42,652 bases of DNA from an uncultured Nitrospira sp. (lineage in GTDB: Bacteria > Nitrospirota > Nitrospiria > Nitrospirales > Nitrospiraceae). The translations under genes and the position numbers were made by a program. Location: positions 18,606 to 61,257 of the forward strand of contig CABVRW010000015.1 in the NCBI GenBank assembly GCA_902500785.1. The letters run 5' to 3'. Below are positions 25,369 through 33,203 of the stretch, piece after piece; position 1 is the first letter of the stretch; the number at the start of each line of letters is the position of its first letter. The notes beneath the pieces are model-generated. The model did not search any database and had not been told where the DNA came from. It saw only the letters and a program-made list of their open reading frames with translations.

Positions 25369-25402
25369 TAGTCCGGACTATTCATGCCTGTCGTTTCGAA
25401 AC
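25369..25402. repeat. Two perfect palindromes upstream of the 66-residue gene
   Basis: TAGTCCGGACTA at 25369-25380 and GTTTCGAAAC at 25393-25402 lie 13 bases apart, about 50 and 85 bases before the -35 element of the next gene and just after the pxpC stop. They could be operator sites or a structured transcript end. Confidence 0.35.
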
Positions 25403-25453
25403 ATTCCCGAGCCATGCCCGCTGAACGAGGGGGATTGGTATTGCGCTGAGTCC

Positions 25454-25481
25454 TTGACATTGCCCTGAAGCGATCTATTAT
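25454..25481 (+). promoter_or_regulatory. Near-consensus sigma-70 promoter, transcript start on the ATG
   Basis: TTGACA (25454-25459), a 16-base spacer and TATTAT (25476-25481). The ATG at 25489 follows after 7 bases, so the transcript should begin at the start codon. This is the clearest promoter in the window. Confidence 0.75.
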
Positions 25482-25488
25482 TATTCGT

Positions 25489-25689
25489 ATGGACACCACA
25501 CTGACTCCTCGACAGATTACCCACGATGAGAAGAAAGCGGCGGAAGCCGCTTTCGCTGGTCGCCCATTCAATCCGAAATGGTCCGACGCGGCTCGCATCG
25601 TCTATGACGGCCTCCTCGCCGCAATGGGAAAAGAGGCTCGGACCGTCGATATGCACGACGAACTCGAGCCGGTTGAGCCCGTAGCTTAA
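25489..25689 (+). CDS. Small conserved-looking soluble protein
   Basis: The protein has 66 residues, is hydrophilic and helix-rich: HDEKKAAEAAFAGRPFNPKW followed by SDAARIVYDGLLAAMGK and an acidic tail (HDELEPVEPVA). No family is recognised. It is considered real because of the perfect promoter at the ATG, its codon use like its neighbours, and its compact amphipathic sequence. It stands alone between pxpC and a convergent gene. There is no Shine-Dalgarno, which fits a leaderless message. Confidence 0.65.
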   Translation: MDTTLTPRQITHDEKKAAEAAFAGRPFNPKWSDAARIVYDGLLAAMGKEARTVDMHDELEPVEPVA

Positions 25690-25706
25690 CCTCCGTTGTG
25701 TCGTGT

Positions 25707-25755
25707 CATCGGCCGGGGATAGATCCCCGAGCGCTCCGCTGTGGGGCCGCCGATG
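25707..25755. terminator. Nested hairpins between convergent genes
   Basis: CATCGGC (25707-25713) can pair with GCCGATG (25749-25755). Inside, CGGGGAT and ATCCCCG (25714-25729) form a second stem with a very short loop. The structure lies between the 66-residue gene and the convergent large gene. Confidence 0.45.
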
Positions 25756-25784
25756 TTGCCGGAAACCCCGCATCGCGGAAGACT

Positions 25785-28460
25785 CTATGCCTTCGCTTTC
25801 CCCCGACCACGATCCGTAAATCGTTTCACCAAATCGCGCTCTTCCGTCTCACTTTTCACCTCACCATCCAACCTCGCTTCGGTCAAACGCGCCAGGATCG
25901 TGCTGTAGTAGGGGCCTGGTCTGAAACCGAGCGCCTTCAGCGCCTGTCCGGTCAAGTCCGGCTTTACATACCGATAGGTCGTCAGATACAGGGATAGATT
26001 CCGCTTTGCCGATTCTGATGCGTTTTTCGCCACCAGAAACACGAGCGTTTCATCCGACAGACCGGTCAACAACTTGACCGTTTCCGAAGGCCGAAGAGGC
26101 GCGCGCCGACTCAGCGTCCGGCAAACCTGTTGCGTGAGAAACCGGGAGGCGGTGATGGCGCCTCGTTCCGGTTCCGTGAATGGAAATCGTTCGAGCATGT
26201 CACGGACGGCTTGATCCGGCATGACCTCAGCAAGCGCCATCGCATAAACCACCCAGCCGCTGATCTTCCGATCGAAACAGGAGAGCTTATACCAATCCAG
26301 CGCCGCTTCCACCGCGATCAGCCGCCGGTCCAGTCGATTCGACCACAGCAGCGTCGGATGAATGAACCGCAGGAGATCGAGGTCCGACAGCCGTCGGACG
26401 GCATGCCGCGGCGCCCGTTCAGAAAATAACAAACGCAGCTCATCCAACAAACGCCGGCCGGAGAGTCGATGGAACAGTGCCATCTTCACCGCGCCTTTTA
26501 TCAACGCCAGCGTCTCCTTGCTCAAATTAAAATCGAAACGCAGTTCAAAACGAATCGCGCGAAAGACTCTGGTCGGATCCTCCACGAAGCTGAGACTATG
26601 TAGCACGCGGATGAGGCGTTCTTTGAGATCGCGTTGCCCGCCATAAAAATCGATCAACTGGCCCAATACCTGAGGGTTGAGCCTCACCGCCAGAGTGTTG
26701 ATCGTAAAATCCCGCCGGTAGAGATCTTTTTTGATGGAGCTCTGCTCGACCGTGGGCAACGCGGTCGGATATTCGTAATACTCTGATCGGGCGGTCGCCA
26801 CATCCACCTTGAGCCCGTCCGGCAACAGCACCACGGCCGTGCCGAATCGCTCGTGAACTTTGACCCGGCCTCCCCGCTCCTTGGCCAGGGCGCGCGCAAA
26901 CGCAATCCCATCACCCTCCACCACGAAATCCACATCAAGGTTGTCGATGCCGAGCAACAGGTCACGCACAAATCCACCGACCACGTAAGCCGAATAACCG
27001 AGACGCTCTCCCAATTCGCCGGCCGCACGCAGCAGGTCATACACGTCACGAGGCAGCCGATCGCGCAACAGTCCACCGACATCGCGCCGACGCACTCCTC
27101 CAATGGATTCCAGCCCCATCAACGATTTCGCTTTTCCGCGCGCAGCCGCGATCACATCGTCATGGAGACTTCGCAGCAGATCAGTCCGCGTAATCACGCC
27201 GACTGTTCGTCCATCAGACAGCACCGGCACCAAACGTTGATTCAATTCGATCATTCGCGTTTCGATATCATGAAACGGCGTGTCCGGTCCCGCACTATAA
27301 GGATCGTTCTTGGCGAGATCCTCAACCGGTTGCTGCCCTAGCCGATGAAAGAGGGCTTTTTGCACAATCTCGCGGGAGATGATCCCGACATAGCGGCCCT
27401 TCCGGTCCACCACGGGCAGCACATTGACTCCGTACATGGTCATCGATCGCTCCGCCTCCGCCACCGTGGCATCCGCCGCGATTGATTTCACCGGCTTCGT
27501 CATGACATCCCGGGCCAGCAGGGTCGGACGATATCGTTCCGTCAGGAGACGCGCCAGTTGTTGGTGAACTTCCACGAGCGTCCGCCCTTTCACGCTGGCG
27601 GCTGCCGCCACGGCATGGCCTCCGCCGCCGAATTCGCGCGCGATCCACGCCACGTCGATTTCCGGCCGGCGGCTTCGTCCGATGACTTCGACCTTCTCCT
27701 CCAGCGCGATGGCGACGATGACGGCATCGAAGCCCTGCAACTCCGCTAACCGCTGAGCCGCCTCAGCGAGGTCGCCTTTGTAGCGATCGTAGGTGCTCGA
27801 TGCCACCAGAATCTTGCGGCCCTCCAAATAATAGATCTCTCCCGACTGGAGTAAATCATTGAGCAGCGCGATCAAATCAGGATCCAACGGATGCCGTAAC
27901 ACCTCCGCCACCACGTTCAGATCAGCCCCGGCCCGCAGCACAAACGCGGCTGCCTCCAGATCGCGCGGGGTCGTCGACGGAAAGGCCAGCGAACCGGTCT
28001 CCTCGTACAACCCGAGGGCCAACACCGTCGCCTCAGATGCGGTGAGCGTCACCTGCTGCGCGTTCAGCCGCTCGACCAACAGCGTGGTCGTCGCGCCGAC
28101 CGCTTCCACGTGCCGTTGCGTGATCTGCGGCCAGTCGGGCTGAGACTGCTCCTCGGGATCGGCATCAACCCCATGATGATCGAAAATATGCACTTCTACG
28201 TCGGAGCGCGAGCGAAGGGCCTTCAACATGCCAAGTCGATCCGGCTCCTGGACATCCACCAGAATCAACCGTCGCACCCGTTCCAAGGCCACATCCTTGA
28301 GGCGATAGAGTTCCACATGGTGAGTTGCCAGAAAATTTCGCACCGACTCCTGGGCACCGCCGGGAAACACCAGTACTGCTCCCGGATAGAGTTTCCCAGC
28401 CGCAATCATTGAGGCCAAGCCGTCAAAGTCTGCATTCAAATGTGTCGTGATCAGATCCAT
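25785..28460 (-). CDS. DHH-CBS-tRNA nucleotidyltransferase (A-adding type)
   Basis: The protein has 891 residues in four parts. Residues 1-310 are a DHH/DHHA1 phosphoesterase (NADFDGLAS at 9-17, DHHG at 94-97, FGGGGHAVAAAAS near 281). Two CBS domains follow (about 318-440: RDVMTKPVKSIA, VDRKGRYVGIIS, TVGVITRTDLL). The last part is a class II poly(A) polymerase/CCA enzyme head: YVVGGFVRDLLLG, LDVDFVVEGDG (metal Asp pair), YRRDFTINTLAVR and EDPTRVFRAIRFE. Proteins with this layout in Aquifex and Deinococcus add only the terminal A of tRNA. A TAGAAT hexamer ends 6 bases before the ATG, with no Shine-Dalgarno. Confidence 0.9.
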   Translation of the reverse strand: MDLITTHLNADFDGLASMIAAGKLYPGAVLVFPGGAQESVRNFLATHHVELYRLKDVALERVRRLILVDVQEPDRLGMLKALRSRSDVEVHIFDHHGVDADPEEQSQPDWPQITQRHVEAVGATTTLLVERLNAQQVTLTASEATVLALGLYEETGSLAFPSTTPRDLEAAAFVLRAGADLNVVAEVLRHPLDPDLIALLNDLLQSGEIYYLEGRKILVASSTYDRYKGDLAEAAQRLAELQGFDAVIVAIALEEKVEVIGRSRRPEIDVAWIAREFGGGGHAVAAAASVKGRTLVEVHQQLARLLTERYRPTLLARDVMTKPVKSIAADATVAEAERSMTMYGVNVLPVVDRKGRYVGIISREIVQKALFHRLGQQPVEDLAKNDPYSAGPDTPFHDIETRMIELNQRLVPVLSDGRTVGVITRTDLLRSLHDDVIAAARGKAKSLMGLESIGGVRRRDVGGLLRDRLPRDVYDLLRAAGELGERLGYSAYVVGGFVRDLLLGIDNLDVDFVVEGDGIAFARALAKERGGRVKVHERFGTAVVLLPDGLKVDVATARSEYYEYPTALPTVEQSSIKKDLYRRDFTINTLAVRLNPQVLGQLIDFYGGQRDLKERLIRVLHSLSFVEDPTRVFRAIRFELRFDFNLSKETLALIKGAVKMALFHRLSGRRLLDELRLLFSERAPRHAVRRLSDLDLLRFIHPTLLWSNRLDRRLIAVEAALDWYKLSCFDRKISGWVVYAMALAEVMPDQAVRDMLERFPFTEPERGAITASRFLTQQVCRTLSRRAPLRPSETVKLLTGLSDETLVFLVAKNASESAKRNLSLYLTTYRYVKPDLTGQALKALGFRPGPYYSTILARLTEARLDGEVKSETEERDLVKRFTDRGRGKAKA

Positions 28461-28549
28461 ACCGGCATTCTAGCAGGATCGAGCGAGCCGATTCAGTCCT
28501 GGCCGGATGCGGAAGAATCCGCCGGCGGCATGCTGAAACTCCGTGAATC

Positions 28550-28567
28550 GTATCTCGTTGGAGATAC
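28550..28567 (-). terminator. Hairpin after the glycosyltransferase operon
   Basis: GTATCTC, a 4-base loop and GAGATAC form a 7-base-pair stem about 40 bases after the glycosyltransferase stop (minus strand). No U-run. Confidence 0.45.
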
Positions 28568-28605
28568 AAGCGTGCGGATCCCAGACGGCATCTGAGCGAA
28601 CGAGA

Positions 28606-29310
28606 TCAACGAATATCCTGAAAAAACACCCGCGGGAGGCAGGGCAACTTGAATTCCACGTGCAGAATGATCAACAGCACGCGAATGAAACTTCGCCAGA
28701 CCCCCATCTTCAGAAACTTGCGGGCATCCGTGACCACAGGAGGAGAGAGGATCATCGGGGTCGTGACGGTCAGCAGTTTCTCACAGAACGCCACGTCTTC
28801 CAGAATGGGCTGATCGGGAAAACCACCGAGTTGTTCGAACAACCCCTTCCGCACGAACAACGCCTGATCGCCATAAATGATCCGGCTCCTGACACAGCGA
28901 AAATTGTCGAGCCACGAGATCAGTTGCAGCCGCCAGTCCGATCCTGAAAATTGGTGGCAGAAGCCGCCGGCCTGGATGGCTGGATCTGCCTCCAATGCGT
29001 TGAGCCGACTCAACGCATCGACCGGCAGCCACGTATCCGCATGGAGAAAGAGCACCCAATCACCCCGTGCGAGCCTCGCACCGGCATTCATCTGGGAAGC
29101 TCGCCCTTTCTCTGCGGTCACGAGCGTGAGTGGAATCGGAACCGGGCTCCGACGAGCCAGGACACTTTGTCGAACCATCTCGCAGGTGCTGTCGCTGCTT
29201 CCTCCATCGACGACGATCACTTCATACTCGCCGGCTTGATCGAGCAAATGCCGCAACGTGACGGGCAGCGCTCGTTCTTCGTTATAAGCCGGGATGACGA
29301 CGGAGATCAT
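28606..29310 (-). CDS. Family 2 glycosyltransferase, TIGR04283 (arsenosugar-type)
   Basis: The protein has 234 residues and is a GT-A glycosyltransferase: ISVVIPAYNEERALPVTL, EVIVVDGGSSDST, EKGRASQMNAGARLARGDW, VLFLHADTWLP (D-x-D-like) and GDQALFVRKGLFEQLGGFPDQPILEDVAF. The RGDWVLFLHADT and GGFPDQPILED pieces are typical of TIGR04283, found in arsenosugar-type clusters; no arsM is visible here. The start at 29310 is set by a four-base ATGA overlap with the upstream di-iron gene; ATG 29322 is less likely. It is the last gene of the operon. Confidence 0.85.
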   Translation of the reverse strand: MISVVIPAYNEERALPVTLRHLLDQAGEYEVIVVDGGSSDSTCEMVRQSVLARRSPVPIPLTLVTAEKGRASQMNAGARLARGDWVLFLHADTWLPVDALSRLNALEADPAIQAGGFCHQFSGSDWRLQLISWLDNFRCVRSRIIYGDQALFVRKGLFEQLGGFPDQPILEDVAFCEKLLTVTTPMILSPPVVTDARKFLKMGVWRSFIRVLLIILHVEFKLPCLPRVFFQDIR

Positions 29311-29942
29311 GCCGTCAACCAAACGGGTAAAAATGTGCGCACGTCCGCCGCCCAGACGGAGGCATCCTCCTCGATCGTCTCGAAGAGATCGCCGAGGGTC
29401 AACACCATCGAGTCGATCAATGCCAAGTAATCCTGCGTGTGCAGACGAAGAATCTCCACATCCCGATGCCCATCCTCCATTGCTCGCTCCAACACACGCC
29501 GGCCGAAGTCATGATGAGCTTCTTCCTGGTGCAGGAGTATCCGGCCTAACCGGCGAAACGGGACCTGCCGCTTTTCTAGGCCGCTCTCGATACGAGTCAG
29601 AACCGCCTCTCCCAATCCTTCCAGAATCACCTGCTCAGCCAGTATACTCTCCAGCCAATCGCCACGTTCAAGCGCCTCCGTGAGCAGTCGACGATACTCC
29701 TCAAGGGCGGGCAAGAACGGAGCGGCACCGAGGTGGCGGGGAGCGAGCCAGCCGATCGCGCCGCGAAAGATCAGGGCATGCATCGCCTCCTGCCGCGCCT
29801 GCGTCATGAGAAAACGCCGTGTCTTCGAGTCGGGAGCCAGCGCCGCCTGACTCTGGGCACAACTGTTGGCCATTCGTTCGCCATACTCGAGAAACGTCAA
29901 CAACCGTGCAATGGGCACTCGCTCACCGGGCAATACCACCAT
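29307..29942 (-). CDS. Ferritin-like di-iron protein
   Basis: The protein has 211 residues, almost entirely helical. Carboxylate/His pairs at the expected places are ARQEAMHALIF (E-x2-H), ILAEQVILEGLGEA (E at a helix centre) and LLHQEEAHHDFGRR (E-x2-H-H). These are the ligands of a non-heme di-iron four-helix bundle. Members include oxygenases, N-oxygenases and desaturase-like enzymes; I cannot name a substrate. It lies 17 bases after the DUF547 gene, and overlaps the glycosyltransferase start. The start ATG at 29942 has TAGGAG about 5 bases before it. Confidence 0.78.
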   Translation of the reverse strand: MVVLPGERVPIARLLTFLEYGERMANSCAQSQAALAPDSKTRRFLMTQARQEAMHALIFRGAIGWLAPRHLGAAPFLPALEEYRRLLTEALERGDWLESILAEQVILEGLGEAVLTRIESGLEKRQVPFRRLGRILLHQEEAHHDFGRRVLERAMEDGHRDVEILRLHTQDYLALIDSMVLTLGDLFETIEEDASVWAADVRTFLPVWLTA

Positions 29943-29959
29943 GCGTAACTCCTATCGTG

Positions 29960-30727
29960 CTAAGGGGACGGTCCGTTCAGATGCCAATCGTAGTCGAGAA
30001 ATTGCACGGCGTAGTCGCCGGCTAACAGCTCCAGCTTGAGCGATGGGTCCTGCACATAGTCCGCAATGAAGCGCAGGACTGACCCGGAACGGGCCTCAAA
30101 ATCTTTGGCGAACCACTGGAAGATCATCGACAGTGAGGCCACTTTCCTCGATCGATCGAAACGATTGCGCAAAGGGTCATTCACAAACTCACTCGTGACC
30201 CGATTCAGTTGTTGATCGAGTTCCTGTCCTTCGTAGGCCCACGGTTGGAGCTTCGGACAGGATGCCGACGCACAAACAATGGCGAAATGCATGCGCGGCT
30301 CGTGAAACTGAGCGATAAGAATCTCCCGTTCCAAATCATAGAGATTCAGGGTCCGTCCACCGACAGGATACTCTCGCGCGATGAAATACCGGTATCGACC
30401 GAACAAGGTCGCCGGGGAGTAAAGGTCTAGAATGCCTTTGACGGCAAAGGCATTGTATGCATTGATCCAGAATGCGAGACGATCTGCTCTCGACAAGCCG
30501 GACGGATCCATCCGGTCCAACAACTTCAAATAGGAGGAGAGTCGCCCTTGGAGGTGGATAGCGGGATAGTCAACCGCGCCATCATGAACATGTGCGCTTA
30601 GCACCTCTTCCCACAACCGATGGGAAAATTGCTCCGGAGGGACCGGGTTCGACGGCATGAAGGTGGTCGGCACCGACGAACACCCCGCCTGTACCATCAT
30701 TAACAGGCTGACCAACAGGTACCACAT
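29960..30727 (-). CDS. DUF547 lipoprotein
   Basis: The protein has 255 residues. The N-terminus is a lipoprotein signal (LLVSLLMMVQAGC; Cys about residue 16). The rest is the DUF547 domain: HVHDGAVDYPAI, LSRADRLAFWINAYNAFAVKGIL, GRTLNLYDLEREIL, FHEPRMHFAIVCASASCPKL and SLSMIFQWFAKDF. The FWINAYNA and CASASCP segments are diagnostic. Function is unknown, but DUF547 is known near arsenosugar-type glycosyltransferases. The ATG at 30727 has GGAGG about 9 bases upstream; longer starts would cover the radical SAM end and bury the signal peptide. Confidence 0.88.
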   Translation of the reverse strand: MWYLLVSLLMMVQAGCSSVPTTFMPSNPVPPEQFSHRLWEEVLSAHVHDGAVDYPAIHLQGRLSSYLKLLDRMDPSGLSRADRLAFWINAYNAFAVKGILDLYSPATLFGRYRYFIAREYPVGGRTLNLYDLEREILIAQFHEPRMHFAIVCASASCPKLQPWAYEGQELDQQLNRVTSEFVNDPLRNRFDRSRKVASLSMIFQWFAKDFEARSGSVLRFIADYVQDPSLKLELLAGDYAVQFLDYDWHLNGPSP

Positions 30728-30740
30728 CACGATCAGCCTC

Positions 30741-31745
30741 CTATGAAAATCGCACGGGGGTCCGCCATGCCGTGATGGGATGCCGCAGGATCGTCCCGAC
30801 CACGCGCCCATCGAGACGGTTGCAGGAAGAACAATCGGAACAGGCTTGAATCTGAGTCCGGTTGAAGCGGCTGAGGATCTCCTGATAGGACAACTCACGG
30901 AGGTTTCCCACTGGCGACATTGTCAAACAGGGTGACACCTGCCCAGACGCATCGATCGCGATACTATACCGTCCTGCATCGCAAGGCTCGAGCTGTTCGC
31001 CGCGCAGCCACAGGGCATTGTCTGTGACGAATTGCCGGAAATACCCGGGAGGGATCAGGTCCTCTTTCAGGAGAAGCTCGAACACACGAACGGCGGCAGA
31101 GCGATCATACATCAGTCCGGCATCCTCTTTGCCGTAGAGCCCCACGTTCCAGTGGTACGCTCCTACGACGGGAATAAAACCTCGCGCCTTAGCGAATCGC
31201 ACAACGTCCGGCACCTCTTCGCGATTGACCTCGCTCACGATACAGGTGAGGAATTTGGGGTGAGGATACTGCGACAAAAGATTGAGTCCCGACAGAACCT
31301 GAGGTAACTGATCGGCTCCGCGGACCTGTCGGTAGCGGGCTCGATTCAGTGTGTCCAGACTGACCGATATAGGAAGGCGTAGCGAGGCAAACCGTGCGAC
31401 AAGGTCGGTCGTGAGCCTAGTGCCGTTGGTGACCACCGTCACATGCAACCCCGACGAGGAGAGGTCCTCCAGGATGTCGATGAGATCGGGACGCAGGAGC
31501 GGTTCCCCGCCCTGCACCAGAACGAACCGGATACCGGAGGCATGGAGGGTTGTAAAGATGCGCCGGATTTCCTCTCGGGTCAGCTCGTAGCGTCCCTGGT
31601 TCAGGGGAAGGTCACAGTACCCACAGGCGGAGTTACAACGAAGCGTCACCTGAAAAGTAGCCAAGACCGGCCGTCCTCGCCAAAGATTAATCAATGGCTT
31701 TACCCGGCCGGAGATCAATGCGAGGGTGCCTGCCAGTTTCACCAT
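30741..31745 (-). CDS. Radical SAM/SPASM-like protein
   Basis: The protein has 334 residues. The radical SAM cluster motif C-x3-C-x2-C is in LRCNSACGYCDLPL (about residues 36-46). QGGEPLLRPD and VTNGTRL are the usual SAM-binding strands. The C-terminal 70 residues hold more Cys (EPCDAGRYSI, VSPCLTMSPVGNL, CSDCSSCNRLDG), a SPASM-like auxiliary cluster site. Such enzymes often modify peptides or make cofactors; no precursor peptide is visible next to it. It is the first gene of a four-gene operon; the DUF547 start lies 14 bases downstream of its stop. Confidence 0.85.
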   Translation of the reverse strand: MVKLAGTLALISGRVKPLINLWRGRPVLATFQVTLRCNSACGYCDLPLNQGRYELTREEIRRIFTTLHASGIRFVLVQGGEPLLRPDLIDILEDLSSSGLHVTVVTNGTRLTTDLVARFASLRLPISVSLDTLNRARYRQVRGADQLPQVLSGLNLLSQYPHPKFLTCIVSEVNREEVPDVVRFAKARGFIPVVGAYHWNVGLYGKEDAGLMYDRSAAVRVFELLLKEDLIPPGYFRQFVTDNALWLRGEQLEPCDAGRYSIAIDASGQVSPCLTMSPVGNLRELSYQEILSRFNRTQIQACSDCSSCNRLDGRVVGTILRHPITAWRTPVRFS

Positions 31746-31942
31746 GACTCACAGGGCCCCGGTGACCATATTTGAACAGATGTTGCCATTTTCCTCCGGC
31801 CCCGGCGTTCTCGTTTCAGCACAACACACTGCAATCGGCAGGAATCCAATCCATTCGGCACATTGAGTACCTATTTTCCAGGCACACGGCTTGCTGAATG
31901 ACTCTCCAAACTGCAGCCGGACTCATCGCAAGGAGGATCGTT

Positions 31943-32356
31943 ATGAACGCCAAGCTCACGCCCTCACTACTCACCCTCGCCGTGGCAACCCTCGCGGCCG
32001 TCGCCTTCGTCGTGGCTCCGGCATCGGCCAAGGAGAAAGAGAAGGCCGGCAAACACTCGAAGCATGCGACCACCACCTCAGCAGCGGCAGCCTCTTCCCT
32101 CTTGGGATCGGTTCCTGTACAGACGCCTGCCCCGAAACCCGGCCAGCATGACTCCAAACCCGGCGCAGCCTGGAAGACAGTCGGCGGCACCGTCAAAGAA
32201 ATCCACGGAGAGACCTACACGGTCGAAGACTTCGATGGGAGACAAGTGAAGATGCATGTCGGACAGGGCACCAAACACCTCCGAGGGAACAAGAAAGTGG
32301 GCGACACCATTCGGGCTGAAATTACGCACGGTGGCTTTGCCAACTCAATTCAATAA
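31943..32356 (+). CDS. Small periplasmic protein with an OB-like domain
   Basis: The protein has 137 residues. A signal peptide (LLTLAVATLAAVAFVVAPASA) is followed by a Lys/His/Ala-rich linker and a small beta domain of about 60 residues with GGTVKEIHGETYTVEDFDG, KMHVGQGT and GDTIRAEIT. This resembles the OB-like DUF5666/BOF proteins, but the match is weak. The ATG at 31943 follows AAGGAGG by 6 bases. It is divergent from the radical SAM gene and convergent with the DUF3047 gene. Confidence 0.75.
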   Translation: MNAKLTPSLLTLAVATLAAVAFVVAPASAKEKEKAGKHSKHATTTSAAAASSLLGSVPVQTPAPKPGQHDSKPGAAWKTVGGTVKEIHGETYTVEDFDGRQVKMHVGQGTKHLRGNKKVGDTIRAEITHGGFANSIQ

Positions 32357-32399
32357 CCCACTGACGCTGCAAACCCACTTCAGCCAGCCGGTGTCCTGG

Positions 32400-32428
32400 A
32401 GCGGCCGACCCTGTACAGGTCGGCCGCT
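32400..32428. terminator. 11-base-pair hairpin between convergent genes
   Basis: AGCGGCCGACC pairs with GGTCGGCCGCT across a 7-base loop. It reaches into the stop codon of the DUF3047 gene, so it may end transcription from both sides. Confidence 0.65.
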
Positions 32429-33203
32429 ACTCGGTTAAGCTCTTTCTCTCCCCTCGCTTCGCCGCCTTGACGAACACAATATCGCCATAATAGGCCACGG
32501 CACGCTCCTGGGTGTTATCCGTGTCGCTCATAATCGCGACACCATTGATCAACGGCGGCTCCTCGCCGAAAGCCAGCTTATAGTCCTCATAGACATTGCG
32601 CTCTTCCTCAACCCAGGAACTGATCCGCTGAGCGCCGCTCTGCACCACGATCATCTTGGCAAAGTCGGTGAAGGCATTGTCCACAATGGTGCCGACCGGA
32701 CTGTTGCCGTCCCAGATGTAATTGAGCGCCCCGATCGGAATATCGCCGAACAGCGCCCGACCAGCGTGGTACTTCAATTTCCGTCCAAAACTCACCTTGT
32801 CCGATTCATAGGCAAAGGTAATATAGAGCCGCGCCGGGTAGTCATCACCGTCCTTGCGGTTCACATCGCCCTTTTGCAACAGGTTCTCCACCTTCCACCG
32901 CCAGCGCACGATCGGGTACTCATGTGGGTCGATCGTTACAGCTTTGGTCAATCCTGAAGCAGAGGCCTCACTCACGGCCTTCACCACGGAGATCGGCCCA
33001 TCTTTCACCACTTCGTACGTCGTCTGCCGTTCGACCTTCTTGAACGTGAGCGGCTTCCACCCATCCGGCAACGTGCTCCCTTCGATCGCAGCCGAAAACT
33101 TTCCGACCTCCAGCACCAGAGGGCCTTGCGCATACCCGACCATCAGCGTCGCCAACAACCAGGTAAACAGCGCAAGCCCGATGCGCACCATCTGTCGCCT
33201 CAT
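32427..33203 (-). CDS. DUF3047 periplasmic protein
   Basis: The protein has 258 residues. A signal peptide (LALFTWLLATLMVGYAQG) is followed by the DUF3047 domain: YEVVKDGPISVVKAVSEASASGL, YPIVRWRWKVENLL, DYPARLYITFAYE and NYIWDGNSPVGTIVDNAF, ending with VAIMSDTDNTQERAVAYYGDI. Domain function is unknown; the fold may be jelly-roll like. The ATG overlaps the flavoprotein stop by four bases (ATGA), so the two are coupled. Confidence 0.88.
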   Translation of the reverse strand: MRRQMVRIGLALFTWLLATLMVGYAQGPLVLEVGKFSAAIEGSTLPDGWKPLTFKKVERQTTYEVVKDGPISVVKAVSEASASGLTKAVTIDPHEYPIVRWRWKVENLLQKGDVNRKDGDDYPARLYITFAYESDKVSFGRKLKYHAGRALFGDIPIGALNYIWDGNSPVGTIVDNAFTDFAKMIVVQSGAQRISSWVEEERNVYEDYKLAFGEEPPLINGVAIMSDTDNTQERAVAYYGDIVFVKAAKRGERKSLTE

